Source: Ralstonia sp. RRA
Lineage (GTDB): Bacteria; Pseudomonadota; Gammaproteobacteria; Burkholderiales; Burkholderiaceae
DNA: 64,000 bases
Direction: 5' to 3'
NCBI RefSeq assembly: GCF_037023145.1
Contig: NZ_CP146092.1
Span: 1,860,001 to 1,924,000 of the forward strand
Shown here piece by piece: positions 17,130 through 26,252 of the stretch. The position numbers and the translations under genes were made by a program. The notes below the pieces were generated by a model, which was not told the DNA's origin, did no database searches, and was given only the letters and a program-made list of their open reading frames with translations. Position 1 is the stretch's first letter. Each line of letters starts with the position of its first letter.

Positions 17130-18602
17130 CTACGCTGGCCGCCCGCTCTCGTGCTGCACGCGCTTGTCTTCGTACATGGCGGCATCGGCTTCGCGCAGGG
17201 CGTGTTCCAGATGGCCCGCCTCGTAGCAGGTTGCGCAGCCCATCGAGAAGCCCAGCGCCGAGCCTGAATAGAACTGGTTGTTGAGCTCAACCAGCTTGCG
17301 CAGGCTTTCGATCAATGTCTGGCCGGCATGGGCGTCTGCGCCGGGCATGAGTATCGCAAATTCGTCACCACCGATGCGTGCCGCGTAGGACGGCTTGTCG
17401 ACGGCCTTGCCGAGTACCTCGCCGGCGCGGCGCAGCAGTGCATCGCCTGCGGCATGGCCGAGCTGGTCGTTCACGGTCTTCAGATCGTTCAGGTCGATCA
17501 TGATGACCGTCACGGGGAACGGCCCCTTGCGCTCCAGCCGGTTGACCTCATCCACGTAGAACGAGCGGTTCTTCAGCTTGGTCAGCACATCGTGCTTGCC
17601 GAGGTATTCCAGGTAGGACTCGGCCTTCTTGCGCGCGGTGATGTCGGTCAGGGCCAGCAGCACCTTGCTCCAGTCCTTCTCACGACCGGGAAACACCGAG
17701 AACTGCAGGTGGATGTTCAGCGGATTGCCATCTAGCCCGTAGTTGACCACCTCGCGCTGTTGGAAGAGCTTGCCTTCCCACAGGTCGATCAACTGCTCGC
17801 GAAAGTGCGGGCGCATGTCGTCGCGAAACACTTCGGGCAAGCGGCTGAGCAAATCATTGCGGTTGCGCGCCTTGAACATCTCCAGCGTGAAGCCGTTGAC
17901 GTCCAGCACCTGGATCTCCTGCATGCAGCGCTCGACAAACTCGGGGTGCACGTCGGTAAAGGTGCGGAAATCGGTGATGCCCTGCTCGCGCACTTCATCC
18001 AGCAGCGTCTTGATGGTGCTGAAGTTCTCTACCCAGAGCGAAACGGGGGCGTGCTCGAACACACCCTGCGCATAGAGCTGGCTGGCGGCGGCGCGGCGAC
18101 GGGCGTCTTCCAGCTCGGTGATGTCGTCTACAGCCACGAGCACGCGGTCCCACGGCTGGTCGTGATCGGGCAGCAGCACGCCTTTGAGCAGGATGTCGAG
18201 GCGGCGGCCATCGAGCGTGTAGTTGACGCTGCGGCTCTCGAACGACCGCTCGCCAGACCACATCTGCACCAGTTCGCCCACGTGGGCTTCAAGCATGTCG
18301 TCGCGCAGGACGTCGGCCAGGCGGGCGGTCAGGGTTTCGGCGTCCGGGGCGGCGTACATGGCCAGCGTGCGCCGGTTCACGCGCAGCACCTTGATGCAGG
18401 CGGAACACGCCGCCACGCGTGATACGTCTTCTTCCAGAAAGCGCTGCAGGTCGGTCACCCCGGCTTCACGCCATTTGGCGAACAGGCGGTGGAGATCGCT
18501 GTAGTCCTCCAGCCAGAGCGAGGTGGGAGTGACATCGAAGAAGTCGATCAGATCGACTCCGACGGCAGCCGGGCTGCTGACGCTATCGGATGCGGATTGC
18601 AT
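17130..18602 (-). CDS. PAS-PAS-GGDEF diguanylate cyclase
   Basis: About 490 residues. Two PAS-like units repeat one another (FFDVTPTSLWLEDYSDLHRLF and FEHAPVSLWVENFSTIKTLL, each ending near VDDITE or LTDITA). A GGDEF domain with RIGGDEFAIL and DHDVLTKLKNR-like start (KHDVLTKLKNRSFY) follows. GGDEF catalyses c-di-GMP synthesis from two GTP. No RxxD inhibitory site is seen five residues before the motif, so product inhibition may be absent. No membrane segments are predicted from 18602. The frame extends to 18686, but neither start has a good ribosome site; 18602 begins just before the first PAS unit. Confidence 0.88.
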   Translation of the reverse strand: MQSASDSVSSPAAVGVDLIDFFDVTPTSLWLEDYSDLHRLFAKWREAGVTDLQRFLEEDVSRVAACSACIKVLRVNRRTLAMYAAPDAETLTARLADVLRDDMLEAHVGELVQMWSGERSFESRSVNYTLDGRRLDILLKGVLLPDHDQPWDRVLVAVDDITELEDARRRAAASQLYAQGVFEHAPVSLWVENFSTIKTLLDEVREQGITDFRTFTDVHPEFVERCMQEIQVLDVNGFTLEMFKARNRNDLLSRLPEVFRDDMRPHFREQLIDLWEGKLFQQREVVNYGLDGNPLNIHLQFSVFPGREKDWSKVLLALTDITARKKAESYLEYLGKHDVLTKLKNRSFYVDEVNRLERKGPFPVTVIMIDLNDLKTVNDQLGHAAGDALLRRAGEVLGKAVDKPSYAARIGGDEFAILMPGADAHAGQTLIESLRKLVELNNQFYSGSALGFSMGCATCYEAGHLEHALREADAAMYEDKRVQHESGRPA

Positions 18603-18686
18603 GAAACTCAACCAGGAGAGCAAGTTAATAACCAACGTTGCGAGCGTACAGGCTTTGCGCACCGCCGCGCGTGACGCTTGCCTCAT

Positions 18687-19188
18687 CCGGAAGAATTACC
18701 CCCGCATGACGACCGCCCCCAAGCGTCGTCAGCAAATCGTCAGAATATATTCAGCGCGTTTTTATTCCGCATTATCGACAGGTGCTGCGCGTACAGTTTT
18801 GCTTTATCTAACGTTGTAATAAAGCGCCGCCGCATTTTTACGAAACATTCAAGAAGCGCGCGCTTCATTTCGATTTTTCAACGCGCTTTGCAAAACTCGC
18901 ATGCAACCGCCAAGATAACCCGTTGGAACGTGCTCTTCCGGGTCAAAAACTACAAGAAATCGGGCAACCCACTGCCGCGCGTGAATTAAAAAATTTCGTC
19001 TCGATTCAGAGAACTTTTCCTCCAGAATCCGTGCATCCCTGAGCAGGGCTGTGGCGACACTGTCACGCCATGTCGTCGTTTATGTCCTGCGACTGCGGGG
19101 TTATTCCTGTCCTGATTCGGCGGTCCTCCCCCCCCAAATCTTTTCGAGCCCTGGGCTGCCGATTCGTTTCCATCTGAGGAGAAAGGCA
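18687..19188. other. AT-rich intergenic region
   Basis: About 500 bases between divergent genes with base composition clearly more AT-rich than the surroundings (about 18720-19010). It contains a perfect palindrome GAAGCGCGCGCTTC (18853-18866) followed by a T-rich run. It is probably the double promoter region for the GGDEF gene and the aminopeptidase. No coding sequence is seen. Confidence 0.5.
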
Positions 19189-21444
19189 ATGCGGGATTCG
19201 ACCACCACCCGTCGTACGGCCGCGACATATGCCAACGGCGCAGCGACCAGCGGCGCAGGCAACCGTCACACACGCCGCACGTTCAAACTCGCCCTAGTGG
19301 CCCAGGCGACAGCGGCGATGATGATTCTGGCGGCTTGCGGCGGCGGCGGAGACGACACGCTCAGCCCAGCAGGCGGCAAGCTCGGCGCCAACGGCTCGGA
19401 GCAGCAGGGCAATGCCAATACCGGCAACACCAATGCACCGGCACCGGCCGTTGATGCATCCGTGCCGCCCGTGGAATTGCCGGACTACATCAAACCCGTC
19501 AACTACAAGCTGTGGTTCCGCCCCAGCGCAGACCTGAACAGCTTCTCCGGCCGCGCGGATGTCGAGATCAAGGTCACCAAGCAGACCGGCGCTGTCACGC
19601 TGGCCGTGCGTGACCTGAAGCTCGACGCCTCGCGCCTGACGCTCACCCCCACCTCCGGCGGCGCATCGCGCGTGCTGGTACCAGTCCCGCAATCGCAAGG
19701 TGCCTTCTATGACCTGCGCGACCCAATCGGCGACATCAAGCCCGGCAACTACGTGCTGCACATGGAGTGGACGGGCACGATCAACTTCACCAAGGCAGAA
19801 GGCATCTTCAAGCTGGGCCTGCAGGCTGCGACCGGCGAAAGCTCCGACGCCATCGTCACGCAGGGCGAATCCAACTTCGCGCGTGAATGGTTCCCGAGCT
19901 GGGACGAGCCCGCCTTCCGCAACACATTTGAGGTGACGGCAGAAATCCCAGGCGACTGGAAGGCCGTGGCCAACGGCAAGCAAACCGGTGCGACCAAGCT
20001 GCCGGACGGCTATCAGCAGGTCTCGTTTGCCAAGACGCCTTCGATGCCGGCCTACCTGCTGTTCTTCGGCGGCGGCAAGTTCGACATTCTGGAAGACAAG
20101 TTCACCAACCCGCTGGACGGCAGCAGCATGCGCCTGCGCTGGTGGGTACCACCTGGCGAGGCGCACTCCGCAGTGGCCGGCATGCAGTTCACGAAGGAAG
20201 CGCTGAACCACTACTACAACTACTTCCAGATCCCGCTGCCGTTCGACAAGATGGACACCATCGTCGCCAACGACAGCTACAACAACAAGAACGCCGGCTT
20301 TGGCGGCATGGAGAACTGGGGCGCCATCTTCGAGTTTGCCGACCAGGTGCTGGTGCCGCCCGATGGCGCGCCCACGACAGTGCACTCGATGGGCAAGGCG
20401 CGCTCGTTCGTGGTGGTGTCGCACGAGCTGGCGCACCAATGGTTTGGCGACCTCGTCACGCTGGACTGGTGGGACGACATCTGGCTGAACGAATCGTTCG
20501 CCAACTGGTTCGAGAACGTCACCAAGATTACGATCCACCCGGAATTCCAGGGCAACACGTGGGCCGACTACGCTGCGGTCAAGCAGCGCGTGATCACGCT
20601 GGACCTGCAGCCGACGGCCGTGCCGGTGCAGCACAACCTGAGCGATGCCGGCTCGATGGACTTCCTCGACCGCTTTGCCTACAACAAGGGCGGCCACGTT
20701 CTGCAGATGCTGGAGAACTACGTTGGCAAGGACGCCATGCGTAAGGGCCTGCAGAGCTATCTGAACAAGTACAAGTTCGGTAACGGCACGCCGCCGCGCC
20801 TGTGGGCAGAACTGGAAGCCGCCAGCGGCAAGCCGGTGGGCAAGGTGGGCGACAGCTTTGTGCGTCAGACGGGCCTGCCGCTCGTCACCATTGATGCGCA
20901 GTGCAACCCGGCCACCAACCAGAACGTGCTGACCATCACGCAGAAGGCCTTCCCGAACAAGAACGTCTACTCCGGCTACCAGTGGAATGTGCCGCTCACG
21001 CTGGCGTACGGCGACAACTTCGGCCAGACGCAGACCATCGTGCTGGATCAGCAGACCGCGCAGGTCACGCTGCCGACGTGCTCTGCCGTGCTGGCCAACC
21101 CGTCGGGCCTGGACTACTACGTGACCAACTACAGCCCGACGCTGTGGAGCAACCTGCTGGCGCAGGCTGGTGCCATCACCACCGATGCCACCAAGACCAA
21201 CATCGCGGGCGATGCCACGCAGTTGTACAACGCACAACTCATCACCAAGGCGCAGTACGACCAGATCGTCGGTATCAAGAACTTCCAGCCTGCCGTGGCA
21301 ACACTGGCCGCCCAGGCCGTGAAGCCGACCGGTTCGCTGCGTCCGCAAGCGGTGCAGCTGCAGGAAATGCAGTCGATGGATCGCCCGATCCACACCTTCC
21401 GCTACGAAGGCGTCATGAAACACCTGACCGACATCAAGCGGTAA
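19189..21444 (+). CDS. M1-family aminopeptidase lipoprotein
   Basis: A 751-residue zinc aminopeptidase. The substrate-anchoring motif GGMENWGAI and the catalytic HELAHQWFGD with a downstream Glu in NESFANWFE form the HExxH-18-E site. The N terminus has a long n-region, a hydrophobic stretch, then the lipobox LAACGGG, so it is anchored to a membrane on the periplasmic side. A Gly/Asn-rich linker follows the Cys. It would trim N-terminal residues from periplasmic peptides. The start at 19189 is set by GAGGAG nine bases upstream. It is monocistronic, closed by its own terminator. Confidence 0.93.
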   Translation: MRDSTTTRRTAATYANGAATSGAGNRHTRRTFKLALVAQATAAMMILAACGGGGDDTLSPAGGKLGANGSEQQGNANTGNTNAPAPAVDASVPPVELPDYIKPVNYKLWFRPSADLNSFSGRADVEIKVTKQTGAVTLAVRDLKLDASRLTLTPTSGGASRVLVPVPQSQGAFYDLRDPIGDIKPGNYVLHMEWTGTINFTKAEGIFKLGLQAATGESSDAIVTQGESNFAREWFPSWDEPAFRNTFEVTAEIPGDWKAVANGKQTGATKLPDGYQQVSFAKTPSMPAYLLFFGGGKFDILEDKFTNPLDGSSMRLRWWVPPGEAHSAVAGMQFTKEALNHYYNYFQIPLPFDKMDTIVANDSYNNKNAGFGGMENWGAIFEFADQVLVPPDGAPTTVHSMGKARSFVVVSHELAHQWFGDLVTLDWWDDIWLNESFANWFENVTKITIHPEFQGNTWADYAAVKQRVITLDLQPTAVPVQHNLSDAGSMDFLDRFAYNKGGHVLQMLENYVGKDAMRKGLQSYLNKYKFGNGTPPRLWAELEAASGKPVGKVGDSFVRQTGLPLVTIDAQCNPATNQNVLTITQKAFPNKNVYSGYQWNVPLTLAYGDNFGQTQTIVLDQQTAQVTLPTCSAVLANPSGLDYYVTNYSPTLWSNLLAQAGAITTDATKTNIAGDATQLYNAQLITKAQYDQIVGIKNFQPAVATLAAQAVKPTGSLRPQAVQLQEMQSMDRPIHTFRYEGVMKHLTDIKR

Positions 21445-21514
21445 GGACCAAAGTAAACGGGCCGCTTCCCGAGTGTGCTGGGAAGCAGCCCGCTGCAACG
21501 TTGGCTCCTGATTT

Positions 21515-21538
21515 CGGCGGACATGGTCCGCCGTTTTT
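21515..21538 (+). terminator. Terminator of the aminopeptidase gene
   Basis: Perfect eight-pair CGGCGGAC/GTCCGCCG stem, three-base loop, then five T residues. A second, larger hairpin without a T tract lies just before it (about 21458-21493). Confidence 0.8.
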
Positions 21539-21559
21539 CATGCGCGCATCACACGATCA

Positions 21560-21883
21560 TCAACCCGTGCGATGCAGAAAGGTGGCCTGTATCACGTCGG
21601 TCATCCAGATCGCGCTATCGCCGGTCTGGCCGTGCTCCAACACCTTGACGGCGCTTTCGAACAGGATGCTGGCCAGTGCGTCGGATGCAACGATCTCGAT
21701 ACGCAAGCGCGGCACGAACTCCGTCAGGTCTTCCTTGATGGAATGCGGCCCAGCCTGAGAGGCTGTGGGCGGATAGCCATTCACCTCGCCCACCGTCATG
21801 CCGGGGAAGCCCTGGCAACTGCGCAGCGCCTCGTGCAGGCGCTCCAGCAATTGCGGGCGCACTACGATGCGGATTTCCTTCAT
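21560..21883 (-). CDS. PII-like small signalling protein of the RND operon
   Basis: A 107-residue protein with the ferredoxin-like PII fold: MKEIRIVVRPQLLERLHEAL at the start and HGQTGDSAIWMTDVIQATFLHRTG at the end, which mirrors the TGxxGD...V...RTG C terminus of PII proteins. It lacks the conserved Tyr-containing uridylylation loop sequence of GlnB. The start overlaps the RND pump stop (ATGA), so it is translationally coupled to a metal efflux gene. Similar genes accompany several heavy-metal RND pumps and probably sense metal or a nucleotide to tune transport. Nitrogen control is unlikely. Confidence 0.75.
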   Translation of the reverse strand: MKEIRIVVRPQLLERLHEALRSCQGFPGMTVGEVNGYPPTASQAGPHSIKEDLTEFVPRLRIEIVASDALASILFESAVKVLEHGQTGDSAIWMTDVIQATFLHRTG

Positions 21884-24800
21884 GCCTTGCTCTCCTCATC
21901 AAACCATTTGTACAGCGTGGGCAGCATCACCAGCGTGAGCAGCGTGCAGGTCAGCAGACCGCCGATCACCACGATGGCCAGCGGCCGTTGCACTTCCGAA
22001 CCCGGGCCGGTGGCAAACAGGAACGGGATCAAACCCAGCATGGCCACGGTGGCCGTCATCATCACGGGGCGGAACCGCATGCGCGAACCCAGCCGCACGG
22101 ATTCCTCCACCGACATGCCCTGCTCGCGCAGGCTACGGATCGTGCTGACCAGCACCACCCCGTTGAGCACCGCGATCCCCCATAGCGCCACGAAGCCCAC
22201 GGATGCCGGCACGGAGAGGTATTCCCCGGTGACAAACAACCCGATGATCCCGCCCACGGAGGCGAAGGGCAGCACCAGGATGATCAGCGTGGCGTAGCGC
22301 ACGGAGTTGAACAGCAGGAACAGCAGGAAGAAGATGGCTGCGACCGTAATCGGCACGATCACCTTCAGGTGGCCCATGGCGCGCTCCATGTTCTGGAACT
22401 GGCCGCCCCACTCCAGGTAGTAGCCCTCGGGCAGCTTGACCTTCTGCGCCACAGCACCCTGCAGCTCGGCCACGAAGCCGCCCAGGTCACGGTCACGCAC
22501 GTTCACGCCCACCACTACGCGGCGCTTGCCGAGCTCACGGCTGATCTGCGCGGGGCCGTCGGTCACCTCGATACGGGCGATGCTCTCCATCGGCACCTGT
22601 GCGCCGTTGGGTGCTGCCACGATCAGATTGCGGATGGCCTCTACGCTGCCACGGTAGGTCTCTGGCAGACGCACCACCGCGCTGAAGCGGCGTTCGCCTT
22701 CGAAGATTTCCGTGGCCTCCTTGCCGCCGATGGCGGTTTCGATCACGTTGTGCACATCAGCCGCATTCAGGCCGTGGCGCGCGATGGCTTGGCGGTCAAT
22801 GGCGATCTGCAGATACTGCTGGCCGGTGATGCGTTCCACGCGCATGTCCTGCGCACCCTGGATGCCCTGCGCGACCTTGGCAATCGCCTCGGCCTTCTCA
22901 CGCAGTACGTTCAAGTCGTCACCAAACACCTTGATGGCCACGTCCGAACGCACGCCGGTCACCATCTCATCCACGCGGTCGGAAATCGGCTGGGCCATGA
23001 CGATCTGCACGCCGGGCAACACCTGCAGCGCCTTACGCATGGCCTCGGCAATGTCGTCCTGATTCCAGCCCTTGGGCCATTCGTCACGTGGCTTGAGCGA
23101 GACGATCGGCGTCGATTCGTTCTGGCCCTGCGGGTCGGCTGGAGATTCGCCACGGCCTACACCCGACACGGTTGACTTCACGCCGGGCACCTGCATCACC
23201 AGGCGCATGGCTTCCATCTCCATGCGGATCGACTCTTCCAGCGAGATGTTCGGCGCGCGGTTGATACCGGGCACCACCGAGCCTTCCTTCATCTCGGGGA
23301 TGAACGCCGTGCCCAGGAACGGCATCAGCGCGCCGGTGGCAAGGAACACCGCCACGGCCACCGCGACAGTCTTTCGGCCGTTGTTCAGGCTGAACTCCAG
23401 CATGCGCAGATACGGTTTCTTCATCTTGCGAATCAGCCACGTGTCGTGTGCATCGTGCTCGGCATGCTTGTCGTGTGGATGGTCGCTGTGTTCGCCTTCC
23501 ACATGCTTGTGCGCCTTCGGCTTGAGCAGATACGAAGACAGCACCGGCGTGAGCGTGAGCGACAGCACCAGCGAGAAGAACAGCGCAATCGCAATCGTGA
23601 AGGCCAGCGGCGCAAACATCTTGCCTTCCATGCCCTCCAGCGTCATCAGCGGCAGGAACACCAGAATGATGATGCCCACGCCAAAGATCACGGGTGTGGC
23701 CACTTCCGTCACCGCATGCAGGATGATGCGCGCGCGGCTCTCGTTCGGGTCGCGTGGTTTGGCCAGATGCGCGAAGGCGTTTTCCACCACCACCACCGAG
23801 CCGTCCACCATCAAGCCAATGGCGATCGCCAGCCCACCCAGCGACATCAGGTTGGCGGAGATACCGAGCTTGTTCATCGCGATGAACGTCAGCAGCGGCG
23901 TAAGAATCAGCGTGCCAACCACGATGAGCGATGAGCGGATGTCGCCCAGGAACAGCAGCAGCACGATCACCACCAGTACCACGCCTTCGGCCAGCACCTT
24001 GATGACGGTCTGCAAGGCAGAATCCACAAGGTCCGAACGCTCGTAGTACGGCACGATCTTCAGGCCGCCGGGCAGCATGCCGTCGTTGTTGATGGCCTTG
24101 ACGCGATCTTGAATGCGGGCGACGACTTCCTTGGCGTTGCCGCCGCGCATCATCATGACCACGCCACCGACCGATTCCGTCACACCGTTCTTGACCACCG
24201 CGCCGGCGCGTACTGCCGTGCCGATCTTCACCTCCGCCACATCGCGGATGTTGAGCGGCGTGCCGTTGACCTCCTTGAGCACGATGGCGCCGATATCGTT
24301 GGTGTCACGCACCAGGCCCACACCACGGATCAGGTACTGCTCTGCAAAGTGCGGCAGCACACCGCCGCCTGAGTTGGCGTTGTTGGCAGCCAGCGCCTCG
24401 AACACCTGCTTGACCGTCACGTTGTGATGGCGCAGACGTTCAGGGTTGACCAGCACCTGGTACTGCTTCTCGTAGCCGCCCTGCGAGTTGATTTCCGCCA
24501 CGCCCGGAATGGAACGCAGCAGCGGACGCACCACCCAGTCCTGCGCAATGCGGCGCTGCGTAAGTTCCTCTACGGAGAGCTCCTTGTCGCCATCATCCGG
24601 CCTGTCGAGCGTGTACTGGTACACCTCGCCCAGGCCTGTGGAGACAGGCCCCAGCACCGGTGTCACGCCTGTGGGCATGCGCGACTGCACCTCGATCAGC
24701 CGCTCCATCACAAGCTGGCGCGCGAAGTACACATCCGTCTCGTCGGTAAAGACGAGCGTGATGAGCGACAGCCCCGGCTTGTTGAGCGAGCGCATCTCAG

Positions 24801-25038
24801 TCAGTGCCGGCAGGCCGGTCATGGCCATTTCCACCGGCACGGTCACAAAGCGTTCGACCTCTTCTGGTGAGCGGCCAGGTGCTTCCGTGGCGATCTGCAC
24901 CTGCACGTTGGTCACGTCCGGAAACGCATCCAGCGACAGCTTGCGTGCGGCGTCCAGCCCGAAGAACAGCAGCACGGCGGCCAGCACGGCCACCACGAGC
25001 CGCTGCTTGAGCGCGCCGCGAATCAATGCGTCGATCAT
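21880..25038 (-). CDS. Heavy-metal efflux RND transporter (CzcA/CusA family)
   Basis: A 1052-residue inner-membrane pump with 12 membrane segments and two large periplasmic loops, energised by the proton gradient. Helix 4 reads AIAIGLMVDGSVVVVEN, keeping the central Asp of the HME family but lacking the DFG start found in CzcA itself, so its metal may differ from Zn/Co/Cd. A cytoplasmic His-rich stretch (HKHVEGEHSDHPHDKHAEHD, near residue 530) is a metal-binding feature. It forms a tripartite complex with the adaptor and outer-membrane genes just upstream in the same operon; the adaptor stop overlaps this start by four bases. Confidence 0.93.
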   Translation of the reverse strand: MIDALIRGALKQRLVVAVLAAVLLFFGLDAARKLSLDAFPDVTNVQVQIATEAPGRSPEEVERFVTVPVEMAMTGLPALTEMRSLNKPGLSLITLVFTDETDVYFARQLVMERLIEVQSRMPTGVTPVLGPVSTGLGEVYQYTLDRPDDGDKELSVEELTQRRIAQDWVVRPLLRSIPGVAEINSQGGYEKQYQVLVNPERLRHHNVTVKQVFEALAANNANSGGGVLPHFAEQYLIRGVGLVRDTNDIGAIVLKEVNGTPLNIRDVAEVKIGTAVRAGAVVKNGVTESVGGVVMMMRGGNAKEVVARIQDRVKAINNDGMLPGGLKIVPYYERSDLVDSALQTVIKVLAEGVVLVVIVLLLFLGDIRSSLIVVGTLILTPLLTFIAMNKLGISANLMSLGGLAIAIGLMVDGSVVVVENAFAHLAKPRDPNESRARIILHAVTEVATPVIFGVGIIILVFLPLMTLEGMEGKMFAPLAFTIAIALFFSLVLSLTLTPVLSSYLLKPKAHKHVEGEHSDHPHDKHAEHDAHDTWLIRKMKKPYLRMLEFSLNNGRKTVAVAVAVFLATGALMPFLGTAFIPEMKEGSVVPGINRAPNISLEESIRMEMEAMRLVMQVPGVKSTVSGVGRGESPADPQGQNESTPIVSLKPRDEWPKGWNQDDIAEAMRKALQVLPGVQIVMAQPISDRVDEMVTGVRSDVAIKVFGDDLNVLREKAEAIAKVAQGIQGAQDMRVERITGQQYLQIAIDRQAIARHGLNAADVHNVIETAIGGKEATEIFEGERRFSAVVRLPETYRGSVEAIRNLIVAAPNGAQVPMESIARIEVTDGPAQISRELGKRRVVVGVNVRDRDLGGFVAELQGAVAQKVKLPEGYYLEWGGQFQNMERAMGHLKVIVPITVAAIFFLLFLLFNSVRYATLIILVLPFASVGGIIGLFVTGEYLSVPASVGFVALWGIAVLNGVVLVSTIRSLREQGMSVEESVRLGSRMRFRPVMMTATVAMLGLIPFLFATGPGSEVQRPLAIVVIGGLLTCTLLTLVMLPTLYKWFDEESKA

Positions 25039-26252
25039 GCACCCTCCATCTCGGCGCGCTTGCGCTCATTGTTCAGATGGAAGCCGCCTTCAACCACGAT
25101 GGGCTGGCCCGCCTGCACACCCGAGACCACGGGGCGCACACCGTTGGATTCATCGCCCAGCTTGACGGGGGTGAGGCGGTAGTCGCTGTCCTTGTCGCTC
25201 GCGCGCACGAACACGTAGTCGCGGTTGTCTTCGCGCACCACGGCGGACGTCGGCACGACCACGCGCTCTTCGGGGCGCGACTGGATCAGCAGCGTAGCCA
25301 GCATTGACGGCTTGAGCGTGCGCTCAGCGTTATCGACCTCCGTGCGTACCGTGACCGTGCGTGATTGCGGATCAACAATGTCCGATACCCAGATCAGCTT
25401 GCCGACCATGCGTTCGCCCGCGCCGGTATCGATCTCCACCGACTGGCCTGCACGCACACCGGCGGCGGCATTCTCGGGCACCTCACCCACCACCCACACG
25501 CGCGACAAGTCGGCCACGGTGAAGAGTTCGTCGGCCGGCTGCACCACCTGGCCGCGAGTCACCTTGCGCTCGACCACCGTGCCGCTGATGCTCGCCACCA
25601 CGGGCGAGATCGACGACATGCCGCCCGTGCGCATCTTGACCAGCGTGCCGGGGGATACACCCATCACACGCAACTGGTCCACCGCTGCGCGTACTTCAGC
25701 GTCGGCCATCGCCAGTTCGCTTTGGCGCTTCTGCAGTTCTGCCGAGCCGATCACGTCGGCGGCCAGCAGCAGCTTGGCGCGTTCCAGCGCGCGTGCCTGC
25801 AAGTCGCGCTGTGCGGCGGCCTTCTGATAAGCCAGTTGCGCGGCGCCCAGCTCGGTGCTGTGCAGTTGCGCGAGGATGTCGCCCGCCTTGACGTTCTGGC
25901 CCGGTGTGGCAACCAGTTCCGTCACGCGGCCTGTGACAGTGGCACCGATGCGTGCAACGCGCTGTTCGTCAAAAGCAATCTGCCCCGGCACGCGCAGCCG
26001 CTCGGAGATCGGCAGCTTGCCGACCTGTGCCACCTTCAGCCGTTGCACCAACGTGGGCTGCGCGACCACCAGGTTCGGGTCGGTGGCTTGCTGCGCGGAC
26101 TTGGCATCGCTGGTGGCGTCCTTGCCGCAGGCGCCGAGCAACAGCATGGCCGCCATGGCCAAACCGGCCAGCCGGATCGAAGAAGAGAAAGAAGAACGTG
26201 GGTTCATGGTCAGGTGGGATTCTTGGGTTCGGTAAGCGGAGTGCTGGCTCAT
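25035..26252 (-). CDS. RND periplasmic adaptor (CzcB/CusB family), lipoprotein
   Basis: A 405-residue membrane-fusion protein linking the RND pump to the outer-membrane channel. A lipobox (LLLGAC) follows a hydrophobic stretch. The lipoyl-like half motif (GATVTGRVTELVATPGQNV), a coiled hairpin (AQLAYQKAAAQRDLQARALE) and barrel domain (SVEIDTGAGERMVGKL) are in the family order. The start at 26252 overlaps the upstream stop by ATGA and has GGAGG four bases before it, but it gives a 28-residue n-region; the ATG at 26207 gives a more usual signal. No His-rich N terminus typical of CusB/CzcB is seen. Confidence 0.9.
   Translation of the reverse strand: MSQHSAYRTQESHLTMNPRSSFSSSIRLAGLAMAAMLLLGACGKDATSDAKSAQQATDPNLVVAQPTLVQRLKVAQVGKLPISERLRVPGQIAFDEQRVARIGATVTGRVTELVATPGQNVKAGDILAQLHSTELGAAQLAYQKAAAQRDLQARALERAKLLLAADVIGSAELQKRQSELAMADAEVRAAVDQLRVMGVSPGTLVKMRTGGMSSISPVVASISGTVVERKVTRGQVVQPADELFTVADLSRVWVVGEVPENAAAGVRAGQSVEIDTGAGERMVGKLIWVSDIVDPQSRTVTVRTEVDNAERTLKPSMLATLLIQSRPEERVVVPTSAVVREDNRDYVFVRASDKDSDYRLTPVKLGDESNGVRPVVSGVQAGQPIVVEGGFHLNNERKRAEMEGA

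Noticed and set aside
19294..21498. 734-codon open frame antisense to the aminopeptidase
   Set aside because: Composition artefact of third-position GC on the opposite strand; no motif.
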